The notes: a model not told the origin generated them from the sequence alone. A stretch of DNA of 64,000 bases from Natronoarchaeum rubrum (GCF_024494695.1 NZ_JANHDP010000006.1:62001-126000), one strand, 5' to 3'; shown: positions 37,193-46,447, counted from the stretch's first letter. Translations and numbers: made by a program.

Positions 37193-37846
37193 ATGAAGTT
37201 TGTTATCGTGGGGTACGGTCGGGTCGGCATCCGGACGGCCCGCATCCTGCGCGAGGAGGGACACGAGGTCATCGTCGTCGAGAACGACCCGGAGAAGATC
37301 GATCGGGGCCGGAGCGACGGGTTTCGGGTCGTCGACGGCGACGGCGCCGAGGACGAGACGTTCGAGGCGATCGAGATGGCGACGATCGACGCCGTCGCCG
37401 GCCTCACCGGCGATCTCAACGTCAACTTCGCGGCCTGCATGATCGGCAAGCACCACGGCGCCCGCACCGTGTTGCGGATCGACGAGGACTACCGCCAGGA
37501 CATCTACCAGAAGTACGCCGACGACGTCGACGAGGTGATCTACCCCGAACGCCTCGGCGCCGCGGGCGCGAAGACGGCACTCTTGGGCGGGGACTTCAAC
37601 GTCCTCTCGGACCTGACCGAGCAGCTCCAGCTCTCGGTGTTCACGATCGGCGGCGACTCGGCGGCGGTCGGCAGCCGCGTCAGCGACGTGGATCTCCCCG
37701 AGAGCGCCCGGATCTACGCCCACGGTCGCGAGCACGAGTCGCTGACGATCCCTCTGCCGGGAACGACGATCGAGTCCGGCGATCAGGTCGCCGTGATCGT
37801 CGAGACCGAGAGCGTCAGCGACGTGAAGACGGCGCTGGCCGGCTGA
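37193..37846 (+). CDS. trkA: TrkA-type NAD-binding regulatory protein
   Basis: A 217-aa protein with an N-terminal Rossmann RCK domain (MKFVIVGYGRVGIRTARILREEGHEVIVVEND, GxGxxG as GYGRVG) and a C-terminal RCK-C subdomain (LPGTTIESGDQVAVIVETESVSDVKTALAG). In archaea such proteins gate K+ channels or the TrkH transporter in response to NAD(H) or ATP/ADP. No transporter gene is adjacent, so the partner must be elsewhere. Halophilic archaea accumulate molar K+, so a role in K+ balance is likely. The ATG at 37193 fits the MKFVIVG family start. Confidence 0.85.
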   Translation: MKFVIVGYGRVGIRTARILREEGHEVIVVENDPEKIDRGRSDGFRVVDGDGAEDETFEAIEMATIDAVAGLTGDLNVNFAACMIGKHHGARTVLRIDEDYRQDIYQKYADDVDEVIYPERLGAAGAKTALLGGDFNVLSDLTEQLQLSVFTIGGDSAAVGSRVSDVDLPESARIYAHGREHESLTIPLPGTTIESGDQVAVIVETESVSDVKTALAG

Positions 37847-37926
37847 GCGAGGCCGGGTCGGCAGAGCGCCGCCGCGATCGACCGTTCTCTCGTTCGCCGC
37901 GATCGAGCGCCGCAGCGCGGTAGTGC

Positions 37927-39027
37927 CTACAGGTCGTCGAGTTCGACCCGATCGCCCGTCTCGGCGGACTCGTAGACGGCGTCTGCCACCCGGAGATCGG
38001 CGAGCCCGTCACGGCCGTCCGGTTCGGGACGGCGATCCGTGAGCACGTGGTTCGCGAAGTACGCGACCTCCTCGACGACGTCGTCGACGGGTGCGCCGGT
38101 GTACTCCATGCGCATATCGCCGCACTCGACGACGATCTCCTGTGGGACGTCGCCGTATGGCGAGTCGATCGAGATCGACCCCTCGGTGCCGACGATCTTC
38201 AGCTGGCTGTTGGGCTGGCCATTGAACGTCGTCGAACAGGATGCCACGACGCCGTCGGGAAAGGTGAGCTGGAATGCGGCGTGCTCGTCGACGTTCTCGA
38301 ACGCCGGCTCCCAGGAGTTGGTCGCGCCCTGAACGGCGACGGGGTCCTCGCCCAGCAGGAATCGCGAGGTGTTCAGCGGGTAGACGCCGATATCGAGCAA
38401 GGCGCCGCCACCGGCGATCTCGGGGTTCAGTCGCCAGTGATCCGGACCGAAGCTGTCGAGCAGCTTCGTCGAGAAGTTGCTGTGGATCTGGACCGGCCGA
38501 CCGATACAGCCCTCCGAAACGATTTCGCGGGTGCGACGCGCGGCCGGCTCGAACTGGAGTCGGTAGGCGGTCATCAGCGTCACGCCCGCGTCCTCGCAGG
38601 CGTCGACCATCGCGGCGGCGTCGGCGGCGCTCGCGGCCAGAGGCTTCTCGCAGAGGACGTGCTTGCCGTATCGGGCGGCGGACTCGGCGTAGTCCCGATG
38701 GAACAGGTTCGGCGTCGCGACGTACACCGCGTCGTAGCTGTCGGTCGCCGCGCCGTCGTGGAACTCCTCGTAGCCGAGTACGGCGTCGATGCCGTACTCG
38801 GCTACGATCGGATCGGACTCGTCGAACGAACGGCTGACGAGCACGGTCGTCTCGGTGGCCTCGACCTCCTCGATCGCCGGCAGCGCGCGGTTGCGCGCGA
38901 ACCCGCCGATCCCGACGACCGCGAATCGGATCGGCCCGCCCTCGGTCGGCTGTTCCCAGTCCCGTCGCGCGAAGTCTGCGAAGTGTCGACCGACGTTGCC
39001 CGCGTTCTCCTTGGCTCGTTCCCCCAT
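37927..39027 (-). CDS. Gfo/Idh/MocA oxidoreductase, xylose-dehydrogenase-like
   Basis: A 366-aa NAD(P)-dependent dehydrogenase read from the ATG at 39027; the frame extends 11 codons upstream but the ATG suits the family. Residues 33-46 contain the Rossmann GIGGFARN, the catalytic EKP motif is at residues 127-129, and DHWRLNPEIAGGGALLDIGVYPLN lies near 200. Its layout is closest to haloarchaeal D-xylose dehydrogenases of the Gfo6 group (order of segments, NTSRFLLGEDPVAVQGATNSW). Without sugar-gene neighbours the substrate remains open; glucose or another sugar is possible. Confidence 0.85.
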   Translation of the reverse strand: MGERAKENAGNVGRHFADFARRDWEQPTEGGPIRFAVVGIGGFARNRALPAIEEVEATETTVLVSRSFDESDPIVAEYGIDAVLGYEEFHDGAATDSYDAVYVATPNLFHRDYAESAARYGKHVLCEKPLAASAADAAAMVDACEDAGVTLMTAYRLQFEPAARRTREIVSEGCIGRPVQIHSNFSTKLLDSFGPDHWRLNPEIAGGGALLDIGVYPLNTSRFLLGEDPVAVQGATNSWEPAFENVDEHAAFQLTFPDGVVASCSTTFNGQPNSQLKIVGTEGSISIDSPYGDVPQEIVVECGDMRMEYTGAPVDDVVEEVAYFANHVLTDRRPEPDGRDGLADLRVADAVYESAETGDRVELDDL

Positions 39028-39103
39028 ACCACAAACTGGGGCCGCCGAGACAAAATCCACCGGGGTCAGACGGTCGGCGTCGCCAGTCTGCGCTCCGGAC
39101 TCG

Positions 39104-39916
39104 TCAAGAGTTGTCGAAGCACCGCTCGATCACCCGATCCCTGCGGATCGCGAGCAACTCGTCGACGCCGGCCGCGTCGAATCGCATCGGACGACGCCAC
39201 CACGGCCCCTTTCCGGAGTCGCTGGACAGGTCCGTGACGAGACGGTTAGCCTCGCTGCCGGCGTCCCGCGCGCTCAGCGGGATCGCTCGCTCGTACAGCG
39301 CCGACTCGTCCGGATCGCCCGCGAGCAGCACGCGGGCGTCGAACGTCTCGCGGCGAACGTGTGCGTTGGCGTCGAACCACGAGCGGTCGTCGGCCGGCAG
39401 CGCGCGGTACTCCTCGCCGGTGAGCGGGTCCCGAGCGAGCCGGAACTGGCCGATCACGTACGCGCCCCACTCCGGCGCGATCCAGTCGGCGGGGGCGTCC
39501 ACAGTCGTCGCATCGGCGTCCGGGGTCGCCCCGTGGGAACCCGGCGCCGCGCCGCTCGTCGCGGCCGTCGCGGCGGCGTCGCCACCGACGGTCGACAGCG
39601 TCGCGTAGAAGAACACGTAGTCGCCGGCCGACAGCTCGGAGAGCGGGCCGGCCTTCACCGCGAAGTCGTCGCCGTAGGTGTAGCGGTCGCAGTGGGTGTA
39701 CTCCGCGAACGTCGGGTCGAGGTGGACCGGCTCGTCGAGCGCCTCGGCCGGCAGGTCGACGTCCAGGTCGAGGTCGGCGTACGTCGGTACGGGCTCGGCG
39801 GTCGGCTCGCGCTCGGGGATCGGCACGTACCGAAACCGGCCGTCGGGGTAGATCGGGCCCCGACGACCGGGCATGTTGGTGTTGGCACCGACGTTGACGG
39901 CGACCCCGCGTGGCAT
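39104..39916 (-). CDS. Nmad3-like protein, possibly nucleic acid modification
   Basis: A 270-aa protein. The N-terminal stretch VNVGANTNMPGRRGPIYPDGRFRYVPIPERE has the layout of the Nmad3 family (a short strand, a loop, then a PDGR..PIPE hairpin), which is linked to DNA/RNA modification cassettes; the resemblance is from recollection and should be verified. The remainder (VHLDPTFAEYTHCDRYTYGDDFAVKAGPLSELSAGDYVFFYATLS, EWGAYVIGQFRLARDPLTGEEYRALPADDRSWFDANAHVRR) looks like a beta-rich domain with conserved aromatics. No modification or restriction genes lie next to it. The C-terminal RDRVIERCFDNS is unremarkable. Confidence 0.5.
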   Translation of the reverse strand: MPRGVAVNVGANTNMPGRRGPIYPDGRFRYVPIPEREPTAEPVPTYADLDLDVDLPAEALDEPVHLDPTFAEYTHCDRYTYGDDFAVKAGPLSELSAGDYVFFYATLSTVGGDAAATAATSGAAPGSHGATPDADATTVDAPADWIAPEWGAYVIGQFRLARDPLTGEEYRALPADDRSWFDANAHVRRETFDARVLLAGDPDESALYERAIPLSARDAGSEANRLVTDLSSDSGKGPWWRRPMRFDAAGVDELLAIRRDRVIERCFDNS

Positions 39917-39994
39917 ACCGGACGGTTCGTCGCCGGAGCTAAAAGGGTACGGACGATCGCACGCGGCGGGAGGCCGGCAGAAGTTTCGGTGCGC

Positions 39995-40318
39995 TCAGGC
40001 GCCGAGCTGCGACACGCAGTTCCGGCAGTACGTGAACGTCGGCTCGCGCTCGTTGCGCGCGCCGCAGTGCGGGCAGACCAGCGCGTCCTCGTCGGTCCGT
40101 GGATCGGGATCGGCGCTGGCCTCGACGTCGTCTGGCGATCCGGGCGCCTCTCGAACCCCGGAACTGTTCGGGACGGTGCCGTTGGTGCGTCCGCGATCGC
40201 CCGCGCCGGAGACGGTGACCGACTGGCGGTCGCGCCCCCGGCGGAGGTAGTAGTAGATCAGCAACTGGACGACCGCGAGGAACGCCGCGTACAGCAGCAC
40301 CCACTGCCAGACGTCCAT
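39995..40318 (-). CDS. membrane-anchored zinc-ribbon protein
   Basis: A 107-aa protein read from the ATG at 40318. A single N-terminal transmembrane helix (residues 5-27, WQWVLLYAAFLAVVQLLIYYYL) is followed by a polar linker and a C-terminal zinc ribbon (VCPHCGARNEREPTFTYCRNC near residues 81-101, a CxxC...CxxC pair). Such single-pass zinc ribbons are abundant in haloarchaea and of unknown function; the topology places the ribbon in the cytoplasm if the basic residues after the helix follow the positive-inside rule. Adjacent genes are not clearly related. Confidence 0.65.
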   Translation of the reverse strand: MDVWQWVLLYAAFLAVVQLLIYYYLRRGRDRQSVTVSGAGDRGRTNGTVPNSSGVREAPGSPDDVEASADPDPRTDEDALVCPHCGARNEREPTFTYCRNCVSQLGA

Positions 40319-40427
40319 TAGCGTGCAATACGTTCTCACACAACTTGATTGTTCGGTGCGCGAGGCCGGCAACGCGGAGAACGTCGACGTCGTCGGGCGG
40401 CCGCCGAAGCGCGGAAAAAGCGGCGTC

Positions 40428-41354
40428 CTACTCGTCGCGGGAGCGCGGCGGTGCGGGCGGTTCGCGGTCGCGCTGGAACTCGTCGAACAGCTCGAACTCG
40501 TCGGGGAGGTCGCGCTCGACCCGACGCTCGTCCTGCCGATTCGCGTTGACGCCATCCGCGTCCAGCGGCGTCGCGACCTCCTCCCATCCCGGCTTGATCT
40601 TGACGCTCTTGGCGGGCATCCCGACGGCGACGTGATGGTCGGGCACGTCGCCCTGGACGACCGCTCGGGCGCCGACGACCGCGTTCTCGCCGACCCGACA
40701 GCCCGCCCGCACCATCGCGTCGTAGGTGACTCGGGCGTCGTCGCCGACGATCGTGTGGAAGTTCTCGACGGCGGTCTGGTCGACGAGATCGTGATCGTGG
40801 CTGTAGAGGTGGGCGCCGTCGGAGATCGACACCCGATCGCCGATCGTCAGCTTCCCGCGGTCGTCGAGGTGGACGTCGTCGTGGATCACGACGTTGTCCC
40901 CGATCTCGACGTTGTGACCGTAGGTGACGGAGATCCCCTTGAAAAATCTGCAGTTGTCGCCGCACTCGGCGAACAGGTGATCGCCGAGCATCCGGCGAAA
41001 TCGGAGCGCGAACTCGACGTTGTCGGCCATCGGCGTCGCGTCGAACTGCCGCCAGAGCCACTGGAGGTGCTTGGACTCGCGGAACTTTTCCTCGTCCTTC
41101 TCGGCGTAGTACTCGCTTTCGAGCGTCGAATTGCATGGGTCGTACCCCTGCAGGCGGACGCGCTCGGCGGGCGAGACGTCCCCGCCGGCCTGCCAGCGCT
41201 CGTAGGCGTCCCGGTCGCCGTGCAGGTCGACGAGCACGTCCTCGACGACCGAACAGGTGTCCTCGTCCGAGGAGAGTCGCCTGTCGACCTCGTCGAGGAA
41301 CTCCTCTAACCCGGCTTCGGCGTCTTCCGGGAGGCTGACGTGGCGCTTTGTCAT
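40428..41354 (-). CDS. hexapeptide-repeat acyltransferase
   Basis: A 308-aa protein with a left-handed beta-helix core around residues 130-260, formed by repeating hydrophobic turns (NVEIGDNVVIHDDVHLDDRGKLTIGDRVSISDGAHLYSHDH), ending with NAVVGARAVVQGDVPDHHVAVGMPAKSVKIKPGW, which is typical of maltose/galactoside O-acetyltransferases and DapH-like enzymes. The catalytic histidine of this family is at H in YSHDHDL. An N-terminal helical extension of about 120 residues is unusual. Acyl donor and acceptor are unknown. Confidence 0.85.
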   Translation of the reverse strand: MTKRHVSLPEDAEAGLEEFLDEVDRRLSSDEDTCSVVEDVLVDLHGDRDAYERWQAGGDVSPAERVRLQGYDPCNSTLESEYYAEKDEEKFRESKHLQWLWRQFDATPMADNVEFALRFRRMLGDHLFAECGDNCRFFKGISVTYGHNVEIGDNVVIHDDVHLDDRGKLTIGDRVSISDGAHLYSHDHDLVDQTAVENFHTIVGDDARVTYDAMVRAGCRVGENAVVGARAVVQGDVPDHHVAVGMPAKSVKIKPGWEEVATPLDADGVNANRQDERRVERDLPDEFELFDEFQRDREPPAPPRSRDE

Positions 41355-41465
41355 GACGAGTGGTTGCTCGCCCCGAGTAAAATGGGTTTCCGTCGGGGCC
41401 GGGCTCGCCGCGAGCGCGGCGGGCGAGGAGAACGGACGGTCGAGCCGTCGAAATCGACCGTGGGA

Positions 41466-41753
41466 TTACCGCTCGGCGAACAGTTCGTCCATCGACGCGT
41501 CGATCGGGACCTCCTCGTCGGCGCCCTCGGCCGGCGCGACCCGCCCAGCGTCGACGTTCCGGACGAACCCGTCGAAGCGGTCGGTCGGCGGGACGTTCTC
41601 GGCGAGCGGATCGCCGCTTGCGATCGGCTTTTCGGAATCCGGTTCGTCGTCGAGCGCTGCGACCGCCTCGGGATCGACGGCCTCGATCTCCTCGACGCCG
41701 ACCGCGGGCGCCCCCTCGCCGGTAGTCGACTGATTCTCCTGCTCGCTGGTCAT
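41466..41753 (-). CDS. small highly acidic protein, function unknown
   Basis: A 95-aa protein starting MTSEQENQSTTGEGAPAVGVEEIEAVDPEAVAALDDEPDSEKPIASGDPLAENVPP, followed by TDRFDGFVRNVDAGRVAPAEGADEEVPIDASMDELFAER. It is almost wholly disordered apart from the middle VRNVDAG-type segment. A TATA-like stretch with TTTATTA lies about 25-35 bases upstream of the ATG on the minus strand, which supports a real gene. No family or domain is recognised. Confidence 0.5.
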   Translation of the reverse strand: MTSEQENQSTTGEGAPAVGVEEIEAVDPEAVAALDDEPDSEKPIASGDPLAENVPPTDRFDGFVRNVDAGRVAPAEGADEEVPIDASMDELFAER

Positions 41754-41992
41754 GACACGCCCTTTCAGACCGACCGTAATAAATACACATGATATTTTAG
41801 GAGTAATAACCCGGTTCGAGCAGAGAATAAAAGACGAGTTCGCGATGCGGTCGGAGCGGTCGGTCGGGTTCAGATACTCCGGTGGAAACCAGTTCGGTGA
41901 CGAATCGATCGTCACGACGTATGACCCTGACCCTCGGCGAGGATGCGTCCGTTACCGACGTGACCTTTGAGCCGCCGCACGAACACGGAGTG

Positions 41993-43012
41993 ATGTCGGA
42001 AACGAATCGGAAGTTCCTGCTGGCGAAGCGTCCCGACGGACGACCCGACCGAGACACCTTCGAGCTCGTCGAAGAAGACGTCCCGGAGCCGGGCCCCGGC
42101 GAGGCGCTGGTCCGGACGCTGTATCTCTCGGTCGACCCCTACATGCGCGGACGGATGGACGCCGGCGAGTCCTACGCGGAGCCGTGGGACGTCGGCGATC
42201 CCCTGCAGGCCGGGGTCGTCGGCGAGGTCGTCGACGAGCGCGGGACCGGCTTCGAGGCGGGTGACGTCGTCACCGGCAATCTGGAGTGGGCCGACTACGC
42301 GACCGCTCGGGGCGCCGAACTGCAGCCGGTCGACCCCGACCTCGGCCCCGTCTCGACCGCGCTCGGCGTCCTGGGGATGCCCGGTCGGACGGCCTACTTC
42401 GGGACACGCGAGGTGGCCGACGTGGCGGCCGGCGATACGTTCGTCGTGACCGGCGCGGCGGGCGCGGTCGGCTCGGTCGCCGGCCAGATCGCGAAGCTCT
42501 CGGGCGCCCGCGTGGTCGGCTTTGCCGGCTCCGAGGAGAAGGTCGCGTTCCTCGAAGACGACCTCGGCTTCGATGCGGCGATCAACTACAAGGAGACCGA
42601 CGACTACGGCGCCGCGCTCGACGACGCCGCGCCGGAGGGCGTCGACGCGTACTTCGACAACGTCGGCGGCGAGATCACCGACGCCGTCTTCACGCGACTG
42701 AACGTGGACGCCAGCGTGGCGGTCTGCGGGCAGATCTCGCTGTACAACGCCCAGGAGTTACCGACCGGGCCGAGAAAGCTGCCGACGCTGATCGAGTCGC
42801 GAGCGACGGTCGAGGGGTTCCTCGTCGGCGACTTCGCCCCGCGATTCGAGCAGGCGACGCGCGATCTCGCAACCTGGGTCGGCGCCGGCGAAATCGAGTA
42901 CAGAGAGACGGTCACCGAGGGACTGGAGAACGCGCCCGACGCGTTCCTCGGCCTGTTCGAGGGCGAGAACATCGGCAAACAGCTCGTGAAGGTCGGCGAA
43001 CGGAGCGAGTAG
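41993..43012 (+). CDS. MDR-family NADP-dependent oxidoreductase
   Basis: A 339-aa medium-chain dehydrogenase/reductase of the quinone oxidoreductase/prostaglandin reductase branch. The ATG at 41993 is chosen over the in-frame ATG at 41882 because it aligns with the family start (NRKFLLAKRPDGRPDRDTFELVEEDVPEPGPGE). The dinucleotide motif GAAGAVGSVAGQIAKL lies near residue 155-170, and a VGGEITDAVFTRL segment near 225 follows. No zinc ligands of alcohol dehydrogenases are present, matching the zinc-free branch. It probably reduces double bonds of unsaturated carbonyls with NADPH. Confidence 0.88.
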   Translation: MSETNRKFLLAKRPDGRPDRDTFELVEEDVPEPGPGEALVRTLYLSVDPYMRGRMDAGESYAEPWDVGDPLQAGVVGEVVDERGTGFEAGDVVTGNLEWADYATARGAELQPVDPDLGPVSTALGVLGMPGRTAYFGTREVADVAAGDTFVVTGAAGAVGSVAGQIAKLSGARVVGFAGSEEKVAFLEDDLGFDAAINYKETDDYGAALDDAAPEGVDAYFDNVGGEITDAVFTRLNVDASVAVCGQISLYNAQELPTGPRKLPTLIESRATVEGFLVGDFAPRFEQATRDLATWVGAGEIEYRETVTEGLENAPDAFLGLFEGENIGKQLVKVGERSE

Positions 43013-43105
43013 GCGGTCGGTGACGATCTCGGCGGCCGTCCCCGAAGGGACGCCGACGAGCGGGAATCCGCACGCGCTAAGTGGCCCCGTTCCTAACGCA
43101 CGGAC

Positions 43106-44161
43106 ATGCACTACCGTACGCTGGGCGACACCGACGTCGAAGTGAGCGAGGTCGGATTTGGCGCGTGGGTCGTCGGCACGGACTGGTGGGGCGACCGTTC
43201 CGAGGAGCAGGCGATTCGTATGGTCCGCCACGCCGTCGATCAGGGAATCACCTTCTTCGACACCGGCGACGTGTACGGCCACGGCGCCAGCGAGGAGATC
43301 ATCGGCGAGGCCCTCGCGGATCGGCGCGAGGAGGTCACCATCGGCACGAAGGTGGGCTACGATTTCTACAACAACCCGCAGGCGGGCCACGGCGAACTCC
43401 CCAAGGAGATCACGCCCGAGTGGATCGAGACGGCGCTCGACCGCTCGCTCGATCGGCTCGACACCGACTACGTCGACCTGCTGCAGGTCCACAACGCGAA
43501 CGTCGACGAGGTCGACGCCGACGTGCGGGAGACGCTGGACGAACTCGTCGAGTCCGGCCGCGTCGACTCGATCGGCTGGGCGCTCGGCCCCTCGATCGGC
43601 TGGCTCGCCGAGGGCGAGGCCGCCGTCGAGCAGGAGTTCGACGCCGTCCAGACCGTCTTTAATCTGTTCGAGCAGGGGCCGGGCACGCACTTCCTCGACG
43701 CGGTCGAGAAACACGACGCGGACACGAGCGTGCTCGCGCGCGTCCCCCACTCCTCGGGACTGCTCAACGAGCAGGTCACGCCCGACACCGAACTCGGCGA
43801 GGGCGACCACCGCTCGCACCGGCCCCAGGAGTGGTACGAGACGGGCTGGGACAAGCTCGAAGCGATCCGCTTCCTCGAACGGGACGGCGAGCGGACGATG
43901 GCCCAGGCCGCGATCCAGTGGCTGCTGTACGACGACGCCGTCGCCTCGGTCACGCCGACGTTCCGGACGACCGACGACATCGACGCGTGGGCCGCGGCGA
44001 GCGACGTGGCGCCGCTCTCGGACGAGGAGTACCAGCGCGTTCAGGAACTGCACGCGGAGAACTTCGGCGTCACGCGCGACGACGGGATGGACAGCTATCG
44101 CTCGTCGGTCGGCGGACAGGACGTCGAACGCGCGGGACTCCAGCCCAGCGCGGGCGACTGA
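43106..44161 (+). CDS. aldo/keto reductase
   Basis: A 351-aa (alpha/beta)8-barrel enzyme. The catalytic tetrad is visible: Asp52, Tyr57, Lys82 and His129 (FFDTGDVYGHG, IGTKVG, DLLQVHNANVD). The C-terminal NADP-binding segment follows the family pattern (MAQAAIQWLLYDDAVASVTPTFRTTDDI). It reduces aldehydes or ketones with NADPH; the loop (VGTDWWGD) near the N-terminus and the HRSHRPQEWYETGWD segment suggest an AKR11/12-like bacterial-type member. It follows the MDR gene by 93 bases on the same strand, hinting at a joint redox function. Confidence 0.9.
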   Translation: MHYRTLGDTDVEVSEVGFGAWVVGTDWWGDRSEEQAIRMVRHAVDQGITFFDTGDVYGHGASEEIIGEALADRREEVTIGTKVGYDFYNNPQAGHGELPKEITPEWIETALDRSLDRLDTDYVDLLQVHNANVDEVDADVRETLDELVESGRVDSIGWALGPSIGWLAEGEAAVEQEFDAVQTVFNLFEQGPGTHFLDAVEKHDADTSVLARVPHSSGLLNEQVTPDTELGEGDHRSHRPQEWYETGWDKLEAIRFLERDGERTMAQAAIQWLLYDDAVASVTPTFRTTDDIDAWAAASDVAPLSDEEYQRVQELHAENFGVTRDDGMDSYRSSVGGQDVERAGLQPSAGD

Positions 44162-44306
44162 GCGCCCGCGTCGCCGGCCGTCGATCCGCGACTGATTTTG
44201 ATCGCTTGGCAGTCCGTACCGAACCCCTTCGTTTCACTTCGAAATCGCACCACTGCGACACAGTCAGTCGGAAAGGAACTACTTTCGCTCCGGCGTCAGA
44301 CGCCGG

Positions 44307-44594
44307 TCACCACGTCTCGACGACGCCCTCCCGGACGTCCTCGGCACAGCCCTCACAGTCGGGGTGGCCCGCGTCGAAGCACTCGGGGCGTCCGTCGGCG
44401 TCCAGATCGACCGCGCGGCGTTCGGCGTACCGGCGGCAGACGATCCGGACGTTACCGTCCTCGTCGCGGGGGATCGATCCCGTCGTCCGCCCCTCCTGAT
44501 AGGCCTGCCGGGCCTCCTCCAGCTGTCGGCCCGCGCCGCGGAGCGTCTTGCTGACGAACCGCCGGACGCGGTCGCGGTCACCCACGGCGACCAC
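44307..44594 (-). CDS. small cysteine-containing haloarchaeal protein
   Basis: A 95-aa protein. Residues 10-45 are helical and charged (RDRVRRFVSKTLRGAGRQLEEARQAYQEGR), then NVRIVCRRYAERRAVDLDADGRPECFDAGHPDCEGCAEDVREGVVETW provides four cysteines and a histidine that could bind a metal. The first start in frame is a GTG at 44594; a second GTG at 44585 gives GDRDRVRRF and may be the true start. I recognise the general layout from other haloarchaea but cannot give a function. It is divergent from rpa3. Confidence 0.6.
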   Translation of the reverse strand: MVAVGDRDRVRRFVSKTLRGAGRQLEEARQAYQEGRTTGSIPRDEDGNVRIVCRRYAERRAVDLDADGRPECFDAGHPDCEGCAEDVREGVVETW

Positions 44595-44881
44595 CGGCCT
44601 CTGTCATACGAAGTGATTGCGGGCGGGCGCACTAAGGTCCATCGCAGGCGGGGATCGGGCCGACCCGCTGGGGTCGTTACGACCGGACGATTACGAGGTG
44701 CGTGCGCCCGCCTCACGGCGTCGATGCGGGTCGATTATGGAATCCGACAGGTGCGGCAGAGATGCCCGAGAGCCCCCATACCGCCAGTTTTCACTTCCGA
44801 TACGGTCGGCACAGGTTTATGTACGAACGGGACCAAGGGGCGAATGTCTCCCACTGAAAACAGAGCGGAGACAGGCAACCC

Positions 44882-45820
44882 ATGAGTGAGCTTCGAGAGC
44901 ACGCGGAAGACATACACGAACAGTTTTCGGACCATCTGGAGATCGACGTCGACGACGTCGAGGAGCGACTGTCCACGCTGGTCGACGAGTACAGAGTGCC
45001 CGTCGACGAAGCGCGCCGCAGCGTCACCAACCACTACCTCGACGAAGCGGGGCTGGAGCGCGACGCGCTCGGCGGCGGCGGTGGCGGCGGCAGCGAGCTG
45101 ATCGCCGTCGGCGACATCGACGAGGACGAGGCGTGGCACACGGTCGAGGCGAAACTCGTCGACCTGTGGGAGCCGCGCAGCGACTCGATCGCGCAGGTGG
45201 GTCTGCTCGGCGACGAGAGCGGGACGATCAAGTTCGTCAAGTGGGCCGAGTCCGACCTCCCGGAACTGGAGGAGGGCGCGGTGTACCGTCTGGGTAACGT
45301 CGTCACCGACGAGTACGAGGGCCGGTTCTCGGTCAAGCTCAACAGCACGACGACGATCGAAGAACTCGACGAGGAGATCGAGGTCGGCGACGACGCCGAG
45401 GAGGTCGAAGGCGCGCTGGTCGACATCCAGAGCGGCAGCGGCCTCATCAAGCGCTGCCCCGAGGAGGACTGCACCCGCGTCCTCCAGAACGGCCGGTGCA
45501 ACGAGCACGGCGAAGTCGAAGGCGAGTTCGACCTCCGAATCAAGGGCGTGATCGACGACGGGCTCGACGCTCACGAGGTCATCTTCGACCAGGAAGCGAC
45601 CGAGAACGTCGCCGACATCACCCTGGAGGAAGCCCAGGAGATGGCGATGGACGCGCTCGACACCGAGGTCGTCGCCGACGAGATCGCCGACGCCCTGCTG
45701 GGCAAGTACTACCGCGTCGCGGGACCGGTGTTCGGCCGCTACGTCCTCGCGGACGAGGTCGAGGAGCTCGCCGGGCCGACGGACGTCGAGGACACGCTGA
45801 TCAAAGCGAGGTCGATCTGA
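44882..45820 (+). CDS. rpa3: replication protein A (RPA3-type single-strand DNA-binding protein)
   Basis: A 312-aa RPA. Residues 1-60 are helical (SELREHAEDIHEQFSDHLEIDVDDVEERLSTLVDEYRVPVDEARRSVTNHYLDE), a glycine-rich hinge follows, and residues 75-160 are an OB fold (WHTVEAKLVDLWEPRSDSIAQVGLLGDESGTIKFVKWA). A zinc finger is formed by CPEEDCTRVLQNGRCNEH, near residues 191-208. The length and the adjacent COG3390 partner correspond to the RPA3/RPAP3 pair of Haloferax volcanii. It binds single-stranded DNA in replication and repair. The rpap3 start follows one base after the stop. Confidence 0.9.
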   Translation: MSELREHAEDIHEQFSDHLEIDVDDVEERLSTLVDEYRVPVDEARRSVTNHYLDEAGLERDALGGGGGGGSELIAVGDIDEDEAWHTVEAKLVDLWEPRSDSIAQVGLLGDESGTIKFVKWAESDLPELEEGAVYRLGNVVTDEYEGRFSVKLNSTTTIEELDEEIEVGDDAEEVEGALVDIQSGSGLIKRCPEEDCTRVLQNGRCNEHGEVEGEFDLRIKGVIDDGLDAHEVIFDQEATENVADITLEEAQEMAMDALDTEVVADEIADALLGKYYRVAGPVFGRYVLADEVEELAGPTDVEDTLIKARSI

Positions 45821-45821
45821 T

Positions 45822-46415
45822 ATGAGTGACGCACCCAGCCGAGAAGTCGCGCGGCGAGCGTTCGCCAGCGAGTTCAACGATTCGAGCTACACGTTCAAGG
45901 AATCGGACGACGAACGAGCGCCCGTCTACGCGCTGTTGCCGACCGGAGAGCGCGCGAACCGCGTGTTCTTCGTCGGCACGCTCACCGAGAAGGAGGACAT
46001 CGGCGAGGACAACGAGTACTGGCGCGGCCGGATCGTCGATCCGACGGGGACCTTCTTCGTCTACGCCGGCCAGTACCAGCCCGACGCCGCCGCGATGTTG
46101 CGGGATCTGGAACCGCCCGCGTACGTCTCGGTGGTCGGCAAACCCCGCACCTACGAGACCGACGAGGGCGACGTGAACGTCTCCGTGCGACCGGAGTCGA
46201 TCACCGTCGTCGACGCCGACGTGCGGGACCGCTGGGTCGTCGAGACCGCCCAGCGCACGCTCGACCGGATCGAGAGCTTCGATCCCGAGGCCGACGAGTA
46301 CGCCGCGATGGCCGAGGAAAACTACGAGATGGCGATCGAGAACTACCGCCGCGAGGTCGTCACCGCGCTGGAGGACCTCGAAGACGAGCAGGAAGCCGCC
46401 GCCGATCCGGCCTGA
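45822..46415 (+). CDS. rpap3: RPA-associated protein RPAP3
   Basis: A 197-aa protein of the COG3390 RPA-associated family. It has an OB-like core (YALLPTGERANRVFFVGTLTEKEDIGEDNEYWRGRIVDPTGTFFVYAGQYQPDAAAML) and a VVGKPRTYETDEGDVNVSVRPESITVVDAD section, followed by a helical C-terminus (AMAEENYEMAIENYRREVVTALEDLEDEQE). RPAPs form specific complexes with the RPA encoded just upstream. The ATG at 45822 is one base from the rpa3 stop, so the two are cotranscribed and probably cotranslated. A T-rich stretch follows, a plausible terminator. Confidence 0.9.
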   Translation: MSDAPSREVARRAFASEFNDSSYTFKESDDERAPVYALLPTGERANRVFFVGTLTEKEDIGEDNEYWRGRIVDPTGTFFVYAGQYQPDAAAMLRDLEPPAYVSVVGKPRTYETDEGDVNVSVRPESITVVDADVRDRWVVETAQRTLDRIESFDPEADEYAAMAEENYEMAIENYRREVVTALEDLEDEQEAAADPA

Positions 46416-46447
46416 TCGGTCGGATCGGGCCGCTTCTTCGTTCGCTG

